Positions 24,509 through 33,240 of a DNA stretch of 64,000 bases are shown in pieces. The notes below the pieces were generated by a model. The model was not told where the DNA came from. It was given only the letters and a program-made list of their open reading frames with translations, and ran no database searches. The DNA lies in contig WIAG01000007.1 in NCBI GenBank assembly GCA_014055495.1, forward strand, positions 1 to 64,000. Reading direction: 5' to 3'. Source of the stretch: Nitrospira sp. CR1.2 (GTDB taxonomy: Bacteria; Nitrospirota; Nitrospiria; Nitrospirales; Nitrospiraceae). The position numbers were made by a program, and so were the translations under genes. Numbering within the stretch: the stretch's first letter is position 1; every line of letters starts with the position of its first letter.

Positions 24509-24805
24509 ATGGCACTTCTTCTCGCATTCTTTCTCATCTTTTCCGCAGTCATACCCGCAGCAGCTGTTGAAGGCACGCAGGCCACCTCCGCATTGGTGAT
24601 CAAGGCCGATGTCTTGTATTGGGACGAGGGTGAGCTGGTCGTGAAGGAATTCTCCGGTCACGAGGAGCGGCTGAAGGTGACGCCTGAGACCAAAATCGAG
24701 GGCGTGCCAGGTGGGCGGTTGAAGACCGGCGACAAGATTGTGGCCCAAATTACCGAGGACCGCACAGCGGTCTCCATCAAGTTGCAGGTTCCCGACGGCC
24801 GATAG
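24509..24805 (+). CDS. Small exported protein, OB-like
   Basis: A 98-residue protein with a signal peptide (ALLLAFFLIFSAVIPAAAV) and a beta-rich mature part of about 75 residues (ALVIKADVLYWDEGELVVKEF, GHEERLKVTPETKI, GDKIVAQITEDRTAVSIKL). The pattern resembles small periplasmic beta-barrel proteins that bind cations or copper, but no ligand residues are obvious. ATG at 24509 has GGGAGGG at 6 bases. Function not known. Confidence 0.7.
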   Translation: MALLLAFFLIFSAVIPAAAVEGTQATSALVIKADVLYWDEGELVVKEFSGHEERLKVTPETKIEGVPGGRLKTGDKIVAQITEDRTAVSIKLQVPDGR

Positions 24806-24979
24806 GAACCTTTTGTCAGCCACACGCTCGCCCAATGCCGATCGTGCATCGGCTCCACATCTATTTCCGGCCACCCGTTTCGGCCTTACACCCCGGAGCG
24901 CGGAACTTCATCCTGGCCGGCCTTCACGACGAACATGTCGTAATCGTAGATTGAGTGGTGGTGGACGATATCCCGCTTG

Positions 24980-25696
24980 CTAATCGAGGATGGAGAAGGC
25001 GCCGATGAAGTACGGCCCGTTTGCCGCCTGTGCTCCCCGAATCCGCACTTCGATCACATCTTGTACCCATCCGCCCACTAACCAAGGATTGGGGGCGAGG
25101 TTGGACCAGTACCACCAGCTGCCGTTCGATTTTTTGAACCAGAATTGAATCGGTTCTGTGCCGGCGACCCTGACGATCGGCATGTCGAAGACCCGGGGCT
25201 GATGCGTCACCCGATCTTCCATCCAGATCTTGATCCAGTGATCCTTCCCATGCGTACCGAGCGTTCTCGGCTCATGAATCCAATCGGCGGCGATGCAGTC
25301 ATCACCGACCTTTCTGCCGTAGCCCGCGCCAGGCCCGTCGCCAGGATCGACGAAACAGGGCGCGAGCAGGCTCGGGCTATCAAACACCAGGTGAATATGG
25401 CCATAGGTCATATCGTCCACATTGATGTAATTGCCAAAGCAGCGATGACGATAGGTCCAGCAAGCCTGGTGGGTGGCATTGCAGGGTTGCAACTCGCCTG
25501 AATTGTCGATGCCCGTAGGGTATCCGAAGTTCCCTCTGGCCTGTCCGTAGATATAGGTCAAGGCGAATGTATTGTCGAAATCCACGACGCAGTCACCGAG
25601 CCATTCGTGGGCGTCAGCCGCTGTGGAGGCCAGTGCTAGTCCGCCCAGGATGATGGTTGCGCTGAGTATCATCGTGCCAAGCTGTATCCGCTTCAT
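24980..25696 (-). CDS. Exported Cys/Trp-rich protein, function unknown
   Basis: A 238-residue protein with a signal peptide (TMILSATIILGGLALASTAADA) and a mature domain with seven or more Cys (CVVDFDN, PCNATHQACWTYRHRCFGN, APCFVDPGD, DDCIAADW), which suggests disulfides, and Trp-rich strands (FWFKKSNGSWWYWSNLAPNPW). The ATG at 25696 follows AAAGGAA. It is clustered with other secreted orphans (25765, 26541, 27313, 28390). No family recognised. Confidence 0.75.
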   Translation of the reverse strand: MKRIQLGTMILSATIILGGLALASTAADAHEWLGDCVVDFDNTFALTYIYGQARGNFGYPTGIDNSGELQPCNATHQACWTYRHRCFGNYINVDDMTYGHIHLVFDSPSLLAPCFVDPGDGPGAGYGRKVGDDCIAADWIHEPRTLGTHGKDHWIKIWMEDRVTHQPRVFDMPIVRVAGTEPIQFWFKKSNGSWWYWSNLAPNPWLVGGWVQDVIEVRIRGAQAANGPYFIGAFSILD

Positions 25697-25764
25697 GGCC
25701 CGTTCCTTTCTTGTTCCTATGGGCATTGCGCGGGACTGTGAGTCGGAACTGTCCTTCTTCCCGG

Positions 25765-26124
25765 TCAATGTCCGGTTGCATTCTGTCCTACGGCATCTCG
25801 TAACCGCTGAATTGCCTGAGCACGCTCGGCTTCCGGCAGAAGCAGGGCTGCATGGTGATACCGATCCACCAAACGCTGCTTCTGCCGAAAGTGTGTGGCT
25901 TGGGTAATCTGGGTGAGCAAGCCGTTCACATCGACAGGCCCGGCTGAGTCCCGCTGATGCAACGACGATTCTGCCAACATGGCGCGCACTTCTTCATCAC
26001 TCGCCCGGCGAGGGCCTTGCACCGTTTGTCCGGCTTCGCCGAGCGGTCCTCCCGGGACGAATTGGTGGGGAGGAGGTGGGACACAGCCGCAGAGAAACAG
26101 TATCAAGAGGGTGGGTCGTAGCAT
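25765..26124 (-). CDS. Small lipoprotein
   Basis: A 119-residue protein with a very short leader ending in FLCGC (Cys14 is the likely lipidation site), a Pro-rich spacer and a helical C-terminus (THFRQKQRLVDRYHHAALLL, then EAERAQAIQRLRDAV). AAGGAGG precedes the ATG at 26124 by 5 bases. It is upstream of and on the same strand as the Cys-rich gene at 24980, with 68 bases between. Function unknown. Confidence 0.75.
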   Translation of the reverse strand: MLRPTLLILFLCGCVPPPPHQFVPGGPLGEAGQTVQGPRRASDEEVRAMLAESSLHQRDSAGPVDVNGLLTQITQATHFRQKQRLVDRYHHAALLLPEAERAQAIQRLRDAVGQNATGH

Positions 26125-26540
26125 TGTGTCCTCCTTGGCTTCCGCGATCGATCCTGGAAGCGTGGACAACAGGTCTGCCCGATTGGAGAGTTGGCCGACA
26201 GCCATACAGGACGCAATCTTTGCACCATGGAACTCGGAACGCACCGTTGCGCGTAATAACAATCGCTTGGGTGCAGTGGCTGAGTGTGCTGGTATTTGGA
26301 GAAGGGTGAGACAGTATCGCATCGGATACTGTCCCGTATCCCATCCGATACCACTACGTAGTGTTGTTCGCACGGCGTGAATTCGTGGAGCAACAGATCC
26401 TGACGATTGATGGAATCGACAGTGGCATGTGGTTCGGAACGGACCGCACCCATTGACAGAATGATCTGAGTTACGTAGCCTAATGTACCATTCACTCCAC
26501 CCTCCGACCCATGGCAGTTGCTGCTCGTCAGGAGGCGTCC
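26125..26540. promoter_or_regulatory. Divergent control region with palindromes
   Basis: This region separates the small lipoprotein from the metzincin-like gene. It contains ACAGTATC-6-GATACTGT (about 26310-26332) and the perfect palindrome CACTACGTAGTG (about 26352-26363). The second shares CTACGTAG with a palindrome at about 38277-38292. They could be binding sites of a dimeric regulator. No gene is supported here. Confidence 0.35.
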
Positions 26541-27296
26541 ATGTTTACTCCCTCGTTTCGTGTCCTCCTGTCGATCGTGGTTCCGGTGTTCGCCTGCCTG
26601 CTCGTCTCCTGCGTGTCACTTGAGTTCGACCGTATGACGGGAACGACATTCCCTCCTGCCCAGACGGTCAATGGCCAGGCGGTCACACTCGGGACGGTCT
26701 TCAACGATGCGGGTATCAGCCTCGATGTCGAAGAGGACGACACGGCAATTCAGCCGCTCAATATCGCCCAAGACGAGTGCATCAGCGATGCCGAACTCTC
26801 GACATTGGAAAACGGCCACCGCCATCTCTCGTTGTTTCCCGCGTCTGCCTGTCCCTTCGCCTTCTGCAATACGTACCACCTCTACGGCGCGGTGGTGGAT
26901 CATTACGGCGAGGTACTGGATGTCTGTGTGCCTGAATTCATCCTGGGCAAGATGTGGCAGGGACACACCAGGTCGGCCTTCGCCGTTTTTTATCGCGCGA
27001 ACACGATCCGGACCGACGGGGCCGCCTACTTTCGCACGACGGCCCATGAGATCGGCCATGCCTTCAATCTTCACCACAGCGACGGGGACGGTACGTCGAT
27101 CATGACGCAATCCGACGATCTGACGGGCGATCCGGTGTACCGTTTTTCCGAGCAAAGCCGAGACCATTTGGCCAACCATCCGGGGCAGTGCAAATTCCCC
27201 GGCGCCGTCGCCGCTGCGCCCTTTACATGGGTCATCAATGATCATGCGGCCTGGGCCCATCCTCAGGAAGAACTCACGATTACCGACTGCCAGTAA
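26541..27296 (+). CDS. Metzincin-like zinc metalloprotease lipoprotein
   Basis: A 251-residue predicted lipoprotein (lipobox LVSC, Cys24). The zinc site is HEIGHAFNLHH (His169, Glu170, His173, His179), followed by a Met-turn-like GTSIMTQ, which is the metzincin arrangement HExxHxxxxxH plus Met. The usual Gly of HExxHxxG is Asn. Six or more Cys in the mature part suggest disulfides. AGGAGG lies 5 bases before the ATG at 26541. It is followed after 16 bases by another exported protein and then a double cupredoxin. The substrate is unknown. Confidence 0.8.
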   Translation: MFTPSFRVLLSIVVPVFACLLVSCVSLEFDRMTGTTFPPAQTVNGQAVTLGTVFNDAGISLDVEEDDTAIQPLNIAQDECISDAELSTLENGHRHLSLFPASACPFAFCNTYHLYGAVVDHYGEVLDVCVPEFILGKMWQGHTRSAFAVFYRANTIRTDGAAYFRTTAHEIGHAFNLHHSDGDGTSIMTQSDDLTGDPVYRFSEQSRDHLANHPGQCKFPGAVAAAPFTWVINDHAAWAHPQEELTITDCQ

Positions 27297-27312
27297 CACG
27301 AGAGGGCGACGT

Positions 27313-28305
27313 ATGCGCCTCGATCCTGCCACGCAACTGCCTCGGAAGATGTTTCTCGTGTGCATCGTCGCGTGTCTGTTCCTGGCGGCGCGGGCGTCCG
27401 TTGGACTGACGCAGGAATCTCCTGGCTCGGCCACGCTTGAGCTCACCCTCGACATGGGCACCTCGTCGCTGAGTCTGGGCGAGCCGGCCTATGCCACCGT
27501 TCGGCTCGTCAATGTAGGCGCGAAGCCGGTGGAGGTGTCCAAGCTGCTCGACCCGCAAACCGGCGCGATTCAGATTGCAGTGTCGAGCTCGATTCGGCCC
27601 CGGTTCGTGTTTCTGCCGTTGTTCTACACAGATGCGGTGCATACCAGGACCGCCTTAGCTCCGGGCGAGTCGGTCGCGGCGGTGTTTCCGGTCTTTTATG
27701 GCGCGTTGGGATGGACGTTCGATCGACCGGGGGCCTATCGCGTGACGGCTGAATACCGACCTCAGGGGGGGGCTCAAGCGGAGTGGATCCGCTCGCGCGC
27801 GGCAAGCGTGACGGTGGTCGACGAACATGGAGTCGGCGCCTCCCTCCTGACCGGCTCGTCTGCGAGTGAGGAAGCATCCAAATTTTTGCTCTGGCAGCGG
27901 GGGGACCAATTGCAGGCAGGCCAGGCGCTGTTGACCGGGCTGGTGACGCAACATCCCGAGTCGCCGCTGGCCGATTATGCGCTGCTGGCGTTCGGGAGAA
28001 ATCTGAGCCGGAGTTTTCGTAACTATGCCGTCGGTAAGATCCGTGAAGCGGACTGTGAGCCGGCAATGAGCTATTTTCAGAGGGTCCGAACGGAGTGGTT
28101 ACCGCTCTTTTTGCAGATCCAACAACGTCTGGATGAAGCCCGATGTCTGATCAGACTGTCTCGTCCGGCCGAGGCGCGAGTCTCGATGGCGCGGGCCGAG
28201 CGGTTACGCGCCGGTCGGCCTGAATTCACGCTCCTCTTCCAACAAGCGATACGGTTGGAACCGGCCCTGGGTCAGAGCGTCGACCGCAATACATCGTCCC
28301 CGTAA
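27313..28305 (+). CDS. Exported protein with N-terminal beta domain and helical C-terminus
   Basis: A 330-residue protein with a signal peptide (MFLVCIVACLFLAARASVG). Residues 40-180 look like an immunoglobulin-type beta sandwich (LELTLDMGTSSLSLGEPAYATVRLVN, PVFYGALGWTFDRPGAYRVTAEY); residues 190-330 are helical with TPR-like spacing (ADYALLAFGRNLSRSF, ARVSMARAERLRAG). ATG at 27313 is 16 bases after the metalloprotease stop, so the genes are probably co-transcribed. No family assigned. Confidence 0.75.
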   Translation: MRLDPATQLPRKMFLVCIVACLFLAARASVGLTQESPGSATLELTLDMGTSSLSLGEPAYATVRLVNVGAKPVEVSKLLDPQTGAIQIAVSSSIRPRFVFLPLFYTDAVHTRTALAPGESVAAVFPVFYGALGWTFDRPGAYRVTAEYRPQGGAQAEWIRSRAASVTVVDEHGVGASLLTGSSASEEASKFLLWQRGDQLQAGQALLTGLVTQHPESPLADYALLAFGRNLSRSFRNYAVGKIREADCEPAMSYFQRVRTEWLPLFLQIQQRLDEARCLIRLSRPAEARVSMARAERLRAGRPEFTLLFQQAIRLEPALGQSVDRNTSSP

Positions 28306-28389
28306 TCCTCCTCAGTGAATCGCGACCACTCCCTTTTTTTCTGCAACCCGCTGGGAACCGGCTTGGCGTCGGAGTATGCTCACGAAGAG

Positions 28390-29268
28390 ATGTCTGCTCA
28401 ATGTCTCAAGCACATGCCGTTCCGGTCCCTGAGCCGCCGACTGGCGGTCTCGGCTCTCTTCATCACCCTGTGCTGGTCGCCCGTCTCCGTCGGGGCAGCA
28501 GTCACGACGTTCATCGCAGAAGAGAATGCCTTCACCGGTCCGGAGCAGCTCGAAGCCGGTCGGCGCAGGGTGCGGCTTATCAATCGCGGCACAGACGTGC
28601 ACCAGATCCAGTTCCTGGCCCTGCCTTCGGGTAAAACTATCGCGGCCGTCGAACGAGCCTTGGCTTCCCGGTCGCCAAGCTTGCCGAATTGGCTGCGGCG
28701 CCATGGGGGAGTGAATAGTGTCGCTCCCGGCAACGAGGCGTCCGTCGACATTGAGCTTGAGCCGGGAGACTATCTCTTGCTGTGCGGCATTCCCGACGTC
28801 GCGGGTCGTCCCCACGCCATGCGCGGCATGGTGCGGGCTCTTCGGGTGGTGGCGGCCGCGCCGTCCGGCGAACCGGCGCCGCGAGCCGATGCGACGCTCC
28901 GTCTGACCGATTTTGCATTTGCAGTGAGTGGTCCGCTGCAGGCGGGGGCTCGAACCGTGCATCTCCTGAATGATGGCGGGCAGGCTCACGAAGTGGTGAT
29001 GATTCGTCTCGCAGAGGGCGCATCGGCGCGAGACTTCATTGAACGGTATCGACCCGGCGGACTTCTCAATTCCGCCGGTCGGGAAGCCGGCGGGGTGACC
29101 GGCATCGATCCCGGTCGTCAGGCCTTCATGCATCTCGATCTGGAGCCGGGGCGTTACGGGCTGCTGTGTTTTCTGGCAGACCCGGTAACGGGGGCTCCCC
29201 ATTTTTCCCGTGGGATGTGGATGGACATCGAGGTGAAGCCGGTGCCGGTTCCACCGGAAGGTTCGTGA
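28390..29268 (+). CDS. Double cupredoxin-like exported protein
   Basis: A 292-residue exported protein (signal about residues 15-36). Two similar domains of about 115 residues follow. Domain 1 has His71 (DVHQIQFL), Cys132 (YLLLCGIPD), His142 and Met147 (PHAMRGM); domain 2 has His200 (AHEVVMIR), Cys260 (GLLCFLAD), His271 and Met276 (PHFSRGM). The order His, Cys, His, Met with a longer Cys-His spacing is compatible with type 1 copper sites. It would be a periplasmic electron carrier or copper-binding protein. ATG at 28390 is used; 28414 is an alternative. Confidence 0.75.
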   Translation: MSAQCLKHMPFRSLSRRLAVSALFITLCWSPVSVGAAVTTFIAEENAFTGPEQLEAGRRRVRLINRGTDVHQIQFLALPSGKTIAAVERALASRSPSLPNWLRRHGGVNSVAPGNEASVDIELEPGDYLLLCGIPDVAGRPHAMRGMVRALRVVAAAPSGEPAPRADATLRLTDFAFAVSGPLQAGARTVHLLNDGGQAHEVVMIRLAEGASARDFIERYRPGGLLNSAGREAGGVTGIDPGRQAFMHLDLEPGRYGLLCFLADPVTGAPHFSRGMWMDIEVKPVPVPPEGS

Positions 29269-29344
29269 CCGGTCGGGAGGTGAGGCGACCGGCGACGGGC
29301 GGTGCGGAGTTCACAGGGCTACTGCGGGCCCATGAGCTCGGTTC

Positions 29345-29473
29345 TCACTTCCGCCTGCGCAATCGCGCCGGTTGTTTGCGCTGAAGCCAATCACGGATGA
29401 GAGTTCCGATGACAAGAGCCGGTACCGCCAGCAGCCAGAGGTACCAGCTTGCCCAGAGCGCGGGGTCGTGCAT
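29345..29473 (-). CDS. Small membrane protein, 42 residues
   Basis: The reverse frame from the ATG at 29473 gives a short N-terminus (MHDPALWASW), one hydrophobic helix (YLWLLAVPALVIGTLI) and a basic C-terminus (QRKQPARLRRRK), the classic layout of an inner-membrane miniprotein with its C-terminus inside. AGGAGG precedes the start by 7 bases. Coding character and the ribosome binding site make it likely real. It lies between the double cupredoxin and the AEC transporter genes. Confidence 0.65.
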   Translation of the reverse strand: MHDPALWASWYLWLLAVPALVIGTLIRDWLQRKQPARLRRRK

Positions 29474-29740
29474 GATCATGCCTCCTGTGTCTGCCTGACG
29501 AGAAAAGCAAGCCTCATACCGTTCTGCCGCATGCCGACAAAGAACGCCGTTCCCCGCTCAACGCCTCTCCAAATGCGGCGATCGTGAGTTCATGCGGAAC
29601 GATGCCGCATAGCCATCTGCGCTAGGCAATTTTTGCCGTCGCAAAAACCTCACAACGCGTGATGCGGTTCCCACAGATGAGGAGTCAGAGGGACAGACGT
29701 CTTGCGGCACGGGGACAACGGGAGTGGAGTCATGGATCTG

Positions 29741-30655
29741 TCAGGTCACCAGCAGGCGCATTAGGTATGGCAGCCAGGGCAGCAGGGCGACGCCGCAACA
29801 AATCGAGAGCGCCACGATCGAGGTGACCAGATCTTCATCGAGCCCTGTGTTGGCGGCGAAGATCACGGCGGTGACGGCCGACGGCATCGCTGCGATCAGG
29901 ATGACGATCGATCGCTCCATCCCTGTGAGACGTAAGACCGCAGCGACGGCCAGTCCCAAGAGCAGGCCGCCGCCTATTCGCATGGCCACGCCGATCAGTG
30001 CCAGGGACCAGGTACGGCGGAGGGCGGTGAAATTGATCGACAGCCCCAGGACCAGACTTGCCAGAGGTGTCGTCGTCCAATGAAGGGGCGTCAACACCGT
30101 AAGGAGCCAGGTCGGGAAATGCCACTCCGCCAGCGAACAGAGGAGACTGAAGCTGAGTGCCCATAACGGTGGCGAAGAGATGAATCGAACCAGTGCATAT
30201 CGAAGGGTTGCCTCCTTGGTTCCGTGCCAGACGGCAATACCGTAGAGGATGGTGAGTGTCAGCGTGGTTTGTCCCAAGTCGAAGAGAATCGCGTGTGCAA
30301 GGCCGCGCTCGCCGAACGTGGCCAGCGCCACGGGATAGGCGAAGTAGACCGAATTGATGCAGCCGGTGCCGAGCAGGAATCCCCCGTGCGACGCGCGCGG
30401 CAGGTGGAGGAGGCGCGCCAGCGGCCAGGCGCACAGCAACATGGAGACGGTGACGAGGCAGGCTGCAATGGGCAGTTTCCACGCGCTGGGAGCCACAACG
30501 ATGTGATCGAGCGACACGACAATGGTCGCCGGGAGGCTGATCGAGAACACGAACGCGGCGAGCCGCTCCGCATGGGGTTTTCCCAACAGTCCCGAGGACC
30601 GGAGCACGGCGCCGACCACAAAGATGGCGATGAAGGCTTGGAGCGTGGCGGGCAT
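29741..30655 (-). CDS. AEC-family transporter
   Basis: A 304-residue integral membrane protein of the auxin efflux carrier family: about ten hydrophobic helices, with LQAFIAIFVVGAVLRSSGLL at the start, LGTGCINSVYFAYPVALATFG (the family NxxYxxxP-type signature) and PSAVTAVIFAANTGLDEDLV near the end. Family members export or import small organic acids or related compounds. It is divergent from the MFS transporter gene with a gap of about 70 bases. The substrate cannot be predicted. Confidence 0.9.
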   Translation of the reverse strand: MPATLQAFIAIFVVGAVLRSSGLLGKPHAERLAAFVFSISLPATIVVSLDHIVVAPSAWKLPIAACLVTVSMLLCAWPLARLLHLPRASHGGFLLGTGCINSVYFAYPVALATFGERGLAHAILFDLGQTTLTLTILYGIAVWHGTKEATLRYALVRFISSPPLWALSFSLLCSLAEWHFPTWLLTVLTPLHWTTTPLASLVLGLSINFTALRRTWSLALIGVAMRIGGGLLLGLAVAAVLRLTGMERSIVILIAAMPSAVTAVIFAANTGLDEDLVTSIVALSICCGVALLPWLPYLMRLLVT

Positions 30656-30723
30656 CGGAGGCAGGGTAGCAGAAAACCGCGCGCAAGAGGAGGCATGGCC
30701 GATGGGGCGCCGGGCCTGGTACC

Positions 30724-31962
30724 ATGGCCCCGTTTATGACTCATGCACAGCCCTCACCTCACCCGCGACAAGCGGCGATGGCGTTTATTCTCGTCACGGT
30801 CGTGCTCGACATGCTGTCGTTCGGGATCATCATTCCCGTCCTTCCGAAACTGGTGGAGGAGTTCCTGGGGGGTGACACGCCGCGAGCGGCCGAAGTCTAC
30901 GGCCTTATGGGCACGGCATGGGCGCTGATGCAATTTGTCTGTTCGCCGATCCAGGGCTCGTTGTCCGATCGATTCGGTCGACGCCCGGTCGTCCTGCTCT
31001 CGAACCTCGGGTTGGGCCTCGATTTCATTCTCATGGCGTTGGCGCCGAATGTGTCGTGGCTCTTCGCCGGACGGGTGATTTCCGGCATCGCCTCATCGAG
31101 CTTCAGCACAGCGGGCGCGTACATCGCCGACGTGACGCCTCCGGACAAGCGGGCGGCGGCGTTCGGCATGATGGGCGCGTCCTTCGGACTCGGTTTCGTC
31201 CTGGGCCCGGCCGTAGGAGGGCTTCTGGGCGCCGTCGATCCACGCTGGCCGTTTTGGGGAGCGGCGGCGACCAGTGTGCTCAATGCCTGCTACGGGTTTT
31301 TTGTGTTGCCGGAATCGCTTCCGGTCGACAGACGGGCTCCGTTCCAGTGGCGCCGGGCCAATCCGGTCGGCGCGTTGAGCCTACTGCGCTCCCATCACGA
31401 ACTCTTTGGGTTGGCGACGACCAATTTCCTGATGAGCTTGGCGCATGTGGTGTTGCCCAGCGTGGCGGTGCTGTACCTGGGATATCGCTATGGGTGGGGA
31501 CCCTCGGCGGTGGGCTTCACGTTGGCCGGCGTCGGCGTCTGTGCCATGATCGTCCAGGGGACGTTGGTGCGGCCGATTACGGCGCGCCTGGGAGAACGGC
31601 GGACGCTGCTCCTCGGGCTTCTGGCCGGGGCGACTGGGTTTGCGATTTACGGGCTGGCCCCCACACCGCTCATTTACTGTCTCGGCATTCCGGTGATGGC
31701 ATTCTGGGGGCTTGCTGCGCCGTCAGCCCAAGTGTTCATGACGCGCCGTGTGCGCCCGTCCGAGCAGGGGCAGTTACAGGGCGCGATCGCCAGCCTCACC
31801 GGGATCGCCGGGTTGCTCGGCCCCACGCTGTTCACCCAAACCTTTGCGGCCTTCATTGGTCCACAAGCCGACTGGCACCTCCCCGGTGCGCCCTATCTGC
31901 TCTCGACGCTGTTGCTGCTGATCGGGGCAGTAACCGCCTGGCGCGCGACCAAGGGGGCTTGA
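30724..31962 (+). CDS. MFS transporter, TetA-type
   Basis: A 412-residue major facilitator with twelve predicted helices. The loop 2-3 signature is GSLSDRFGRRPVVLLSNLG; helix 5 motif C is ASFGLGFVLGPAVGGLLG, diagnostic of drug/H+ antiporters of the TCR/Tet group. It likely exports a hydrophobic compound across the inner membrane. ATG at 30724 is kept; 30736 is equally possible. It is divergent from the AEC transporter and ends before an AT-rich palindromic region. Confidence 0.9.
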   Translation: MAPFMTHAQPSPHPRQAAMAFILVTVVLDMLSFGIIIPVLPKLVEEFLGGDTPRAAEVYGLMGTAWALMQFVCSPIQGSLSDRFGRRPVVLLSNLGLGLDFILMALAPNVSWLFAGRVISGIASSSFSTAGAYIADVTPPDKRAAAFGMMGASFGLGFVLGPAVGGLLGAVDPRWPFWGAAATSVLNACYGFFVLPESLPVDRRAPFQWRRANPVGALSLLRSHHELFGLATTNFLMSLAHVVLPSVAVLYLGYRYGWGPSAVGFTLAGVGVCAMIVQGTLVRPITARLGERRTLLLGLLAGATGFAIYGLAPTPLIYCLGIPVMAFWGLAAPSAQVFMTRRVRPSEQGQLQGAIASLTGIAGLLGPTLFTQTFAAFIGPQADWHLPGAPYLLSTLLLLIGAVTAWRATKGA

Positions 31963-31971
31963 TAGATCAGG

Positions 31972-32050
31972 AATATTCGGCCTGTGCCCGGCCCGCCGAT
32001 GTTCAATGTTCAATGATGCATGTTCAATTGAACATGGAGAACCGAATATT
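31972..32050. terminator. AT-rich palindrome cluster between convergent genes
   Basis: AATATTCGG (31972-31980) pairs with CCGAATATT (32042-32050). Between them are the perfect 16-base palindrome ATGTTCAATTGAACAT (32020-32035) and direct repeats of GTTCAAT. It separates the convergent MFS and TPR genes and is much lower in GC than its surroundings. A terminator role is likely; the internal repeats suggest a further function. Confidence 0.5.
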
Positions 32051-32106
32051 GAACATTCGCGAAGGCCCCCGCCTCGTGGACGTGTGCTGGCGGCCAGGCT
32101 CTCTGC

Positions 32107-33063
32107 CTACCGGATTCCATGCACGAACAACTCGCGGCTGCGATAGATCGCGATGGCCCGCGCATCGGCTTGGTCGGCTTCGGCCTGTTGTCCCAACTGC
32201 CGGTGGAGATCGGCGATGAGTGACCAGGCATCGGCCTCGCCGGAGGGGTCGCGGATGGACTGCGCAATCAATAGAGCCCGTTTCGCCAGCGCGAGACGAT
32301 CGTTGAGCGAGTCCTTCCCCACGTCAAGCCGGGCAAGCCGGAGCTTGAGCATGCCTTCGAACGGCAGGTGATGTTCCGCTTCGGCGAGGGCCAGTGCCTC
32401 GAGGTAATGGGTCTGCGCGTCACCCATGTGCCCCAGCAGCCAGTGGGCGTCGCCGAGCGCGACCGTGGCGGTGAATTGTTGCTCGACATGCCGCCGGGTG
32501 CGGGCCTCCTCTGCCGCTTGTTGCAACGCGGAAAGCCCGGCGTCGGCTTCGCCGTCCACCACTTGCAAGAGCCCCAATTGCACCAGCGTGTCGTTCCGCC
32601 CCCTGGCGTTGCGCACGCGCGTAAAGAGCGCGGCGGCTTGGGTCAGGGCCTCGCGTGAGGCCTCGCGCTGCCCCAGCTGGGCCGCCACGCGTCCCGTGGC
32701 CAGCAACCCTTCGGCATGTGCGGAGCGATCGGCTGTCTGCGCAAACAAGGGCACCGCTTCCTGCAACGAGGCATAGGCCTCCTGGAGCTTGCCCTGGCGC
32801 TCGAGGACGCGGGAAATCTTCATCAGGGCCGTGGCGATGCCCTGGGACTGTTTCTTCTCCCGGAACTTCGACAGTGCCAGGCGGTAATAGGTCAGGCTTT
32901 CGGGGAAGTGTTCCTGCTGGTCGTGGACTTCGCCGATGCGCAGCAGTTCATGGCCCGAGAGCTGGTTGGGAGAGGCGGTCGGTAGATCCTGTGTCGGAGA
33001 CGTCGCGAACGCCGGGAGCGTGGGCGGCAGGAGCCACAATAGAAGCAACCAGAAACCGATCAT
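32107..33063 (-). CDS. Exported TPR-repeat protein
   Basis: A 318-residue protein with a signal peptide (FWLLLLWLLPPTLPAFA) and about six tetratricopeptide-like helical repeats (HELLRIGEVHDQQEHFPESL, ALMKISRVLERQGKLQEAYA, DTLVQLGLLQVVDGEADAGL, VALGDAHWLLGHMGDAQTHY). It probably acts as a periplasmic scaffold. ATG at 33063 is used because it places the leader at the N-terminus. It is convergent with the MFS gene. Confidence 0.8.
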   Translation of the reverse strand: MIGFWLLLLWLLPPTLPAFATSPTQDLPTASPNQLSGHELLRIGEVHDQQEHFPESLTYYRLALSKFREKKQSQGIATALMKISRVLERQGKLQEAYASLQEAVPLFAQTADRSAHAEGLLATGRVAAQLGQREASREALTQAAALFTRVRNARGRNDTLVQLGLLQVVDGEADAGLSALQQAAEEARTRRHVEQQFTATVALGDAHWLLGHMGDAQTHYLEALALAEAEHHLPFEGMLKLRLARLDVGKDSLNDRLALAKRALLIAQSIRDPSGEADAWSLIADLHRQLGQQAEADQADARAIAIYRSRELFVHGIR

Positions 33064-33240
33064 GACGATATCCCGTTGATAGGAGGAGCAACCCGCAGAA
33101 TCACGCAGTCGATGCATCGCCTAACCTTGCACTCGCGTCGCACCGACGTCAAGTGAGACGAATGGCAGTGGGACGGTGGCTTGCCTGGTCCGCGTGAGAG
33201 GCATAAGATCGAACGTCCCACCCTATCGAGAGGAGGTGCT

